Part shown: positions 63,488 through 64,000 of the stretch, piece by piece
Layout: each line of letters starts with the position of its first letter
Position numbering within the stretch: position 1 is the stretch's first letter
Assembly: GCF_000423005.1 (NCBI RefSeq)
Contig: NZ_AUHD01000004.1
Coordinates: 372,001 to 436,000, forward strand
DNA: 64,000 bases
Reading direction: 5' to 3'
Source of the DNA: Gelidibacter mesophilus DSM 14095
GTDB taxonomy: Bacteria; Bacteroidota; Bacteroidia; Flavobacteriales; Flavobacteriaceae
Program-made: the position numbers and the translations under genes
The notes under the pieces: model-generated
What the model saw: only the letters and a program-made list of their open reading frames with translations
Told to the model about the DNA's origin: nothing
The model's database searches: none

Positions 63488-64000
63488 CTATTTGGTGGTT
63501 CCTCTCAATACCAACTTCGTTCTAATTGTTTTAGTCACAGGGTCCGTTTTGGCTTTTCGCTCCAAGCGATCGATCATAAGTTGTACGGAAGTCTTGCCAA
63601 TATCAAAAGTATGCTGTGAAATGGTAGATAATTTTGGGTCTGTGAAGACGAGTACGTTATCATCAGAAAATCCAATGATGGATAGTTCTTCCGGAACTTT
63701 ATAGCCTTTGTTTAATGCTTTGTGCAAGGCAATCACTCCCGATATATTATCTATGGACAAAATACCATCAACTTTTTTATTTGAAAGGAATAAGTTGTCA
63801 ACGATTTTTTCTACGTCGGCCTCCTTACCAATATGAATGACGATTGGCTCGTTCTTATAATTGACTTCTTCTTCCAAAGCTTTGAGATACCCGTTGATTC
63901 TAAGTTTTCCAACACTTAACTCTTCAATATCACTGATGAGGACAATGTGTTGCCGCCCTTCTTGTAGTAAATGTTTGGTAGCTTCATAAGCCGCTCCAAA
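63488..64000 (-). CDS. LacI-family transcriptional regulator (C-terminal part, cut by window edge)
   Basis: The minus-strand frame runs in from the right edge and codes for the ligand-binding part of a LacI/GalR regulator: FGAAYEATKHLLQEGRQHIVLISD, VDGILSIDNISGVIALHKALNKGYKVPEELSIIGFSDDNVLVFTDPKLSTISQHTFDIGKTSVQLMIDRL in three blocks, and the end TIRTKLVLRGTTK. The DNA-binding HTH is beyond the window. It precedes the sugar dehydrogenase-like gene on the same strand (155 bases), and may control that gene and the TonB receptor in response to a sugar. Confidence 0.93.
   Translation of the reverse strand, partial: FGAAYEATKHLLQEGRQHIVLISDIEELSVGKLRINGYLKALEEEVNYKNEPIVIHIGKEADVEKIVDNLFLSNKKVDGILSIDNISGVIALHKALNKGYKVPEELSIIGFSDDNVLVFTDPKLSTISQHTFDIGKTSVQLMIDRLERKAKTDPVTKTIRTKLVLRGTTK

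Noticed and set aside
1-64000. tRNA, rRNA, CRISPR, toxin-antitoxin or secretion-system clusters
   Set aside because: No cloverleaf, rRNA core, regularly spaced repeats or paired toxin-antitoxin genes were found by eye on either strand. A covariance-model or repeat-finder run would be decisive.

Overview
The window looks like a chromosomal segment of a member of the Flavobacteriaceae (phylum Bacteroidota), probably free-living or marine. The signs are: AT-rich DNA; gliding-motility genes gldF and gldG next to dnaN; SusC/FecA-type TonB-dependent receptors with carboxypeptidase-like N-terminal domains; many short outer-membrane beta-barrels and lipoproteins; Bacteroidota promoters of the form TTG-N19..23-TAnnTTTG (several exact matches); and many gene families largely confined to this phylum (DUF4294, DUF6452, DUF6048, DUF5362, CCC-motif proteins). 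No tRNA, rRNA, CRISPR array, insertion sequence or prophage was seen. Genus assignment is not possible from sequence reading alone.

Layout. 1-3.4 kb: the start of aroQ (runs off the left edge), two outer-membrane beta-barrel genes, a long empty stretch and xerD. 3.4-6.1 kb: two tandem, closely related PAS-domain histidine kinases without a response regulator, the second preceded by a terminator-like hairpin in its leader. 6.1-8.8 kb: RNase Y, a 6S-like RNA, zapA and a coiled-coil partner. 9-15.3 kb: an M23 peptidase, a TonB receptor, a broken CHAP-amidase lipoprotein gene and a cysteine desulfurase. 15.3-30.4 kb: mixed housekeeping and envelope genes (Smr protein, ornithine aminotransferase, RlmD, DUF6452/DUF6048 pair, DinB protein, THUMP methyltransferase, ZIP transporter, amidohydrolase, hemolysin III, DUF4294). 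30.5-36.7 kb: M42 peptidase, class V aminotransferase, Nudix hydrolase, PrsW-like protease, cNMP/CBS/DUF294 regulator and a DnaQ-type exonuclease, mostly tightly packed. 36.7-40.5 kb: a complete three-gene acyl-CoA carboxylase (BCCP, biotin carboxylase, carboxyltransferase). 40.7-42.5 kb: NYN/OST-HTH protein, a helical protein and a GreA/Rnk-like protein.

42.7-49 kb holds the most distinctive locus: acs (acetyl-CoA synthetase), a sensor kinase and an NtrC-type sigma-54 activator in one tight operon, followed by a 63-codon cysteine-rich gene preceded by an exact match to the sigma-54 promoter consensus (TGGCAC-N5-TTGCT). This suggests a self-contained acetate-linked regulatory circuit with a small effector; the effector's function is unknown. 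An AGCS-type sodium:amino-acid symporter lies upstream.

49-59 kb: HGSNAT-like membrane acyltransferase, purC, an outer-membrane protein, phoH, SAM hydroxide adenosyltransferase, a small ABM monooxygenase-like protein, gldF, an unassigned membrane gene placed between gldF and gldG, gldG, and dnaN. 59.2-64 kb: DUF4870 protein, then a minus-strand set of a LacI-type regulator (cut by the right edge), a sugar/sorbosone dehydrogenase-like lipoprotein and a TonB receptor, probably a carbohydrate-linked locus.

Degenerate palindromic repeats cluster downstream of dnaN, and GA-rich degenerate repeats recur directly after, or overlapping, several plus-strand stop codons.
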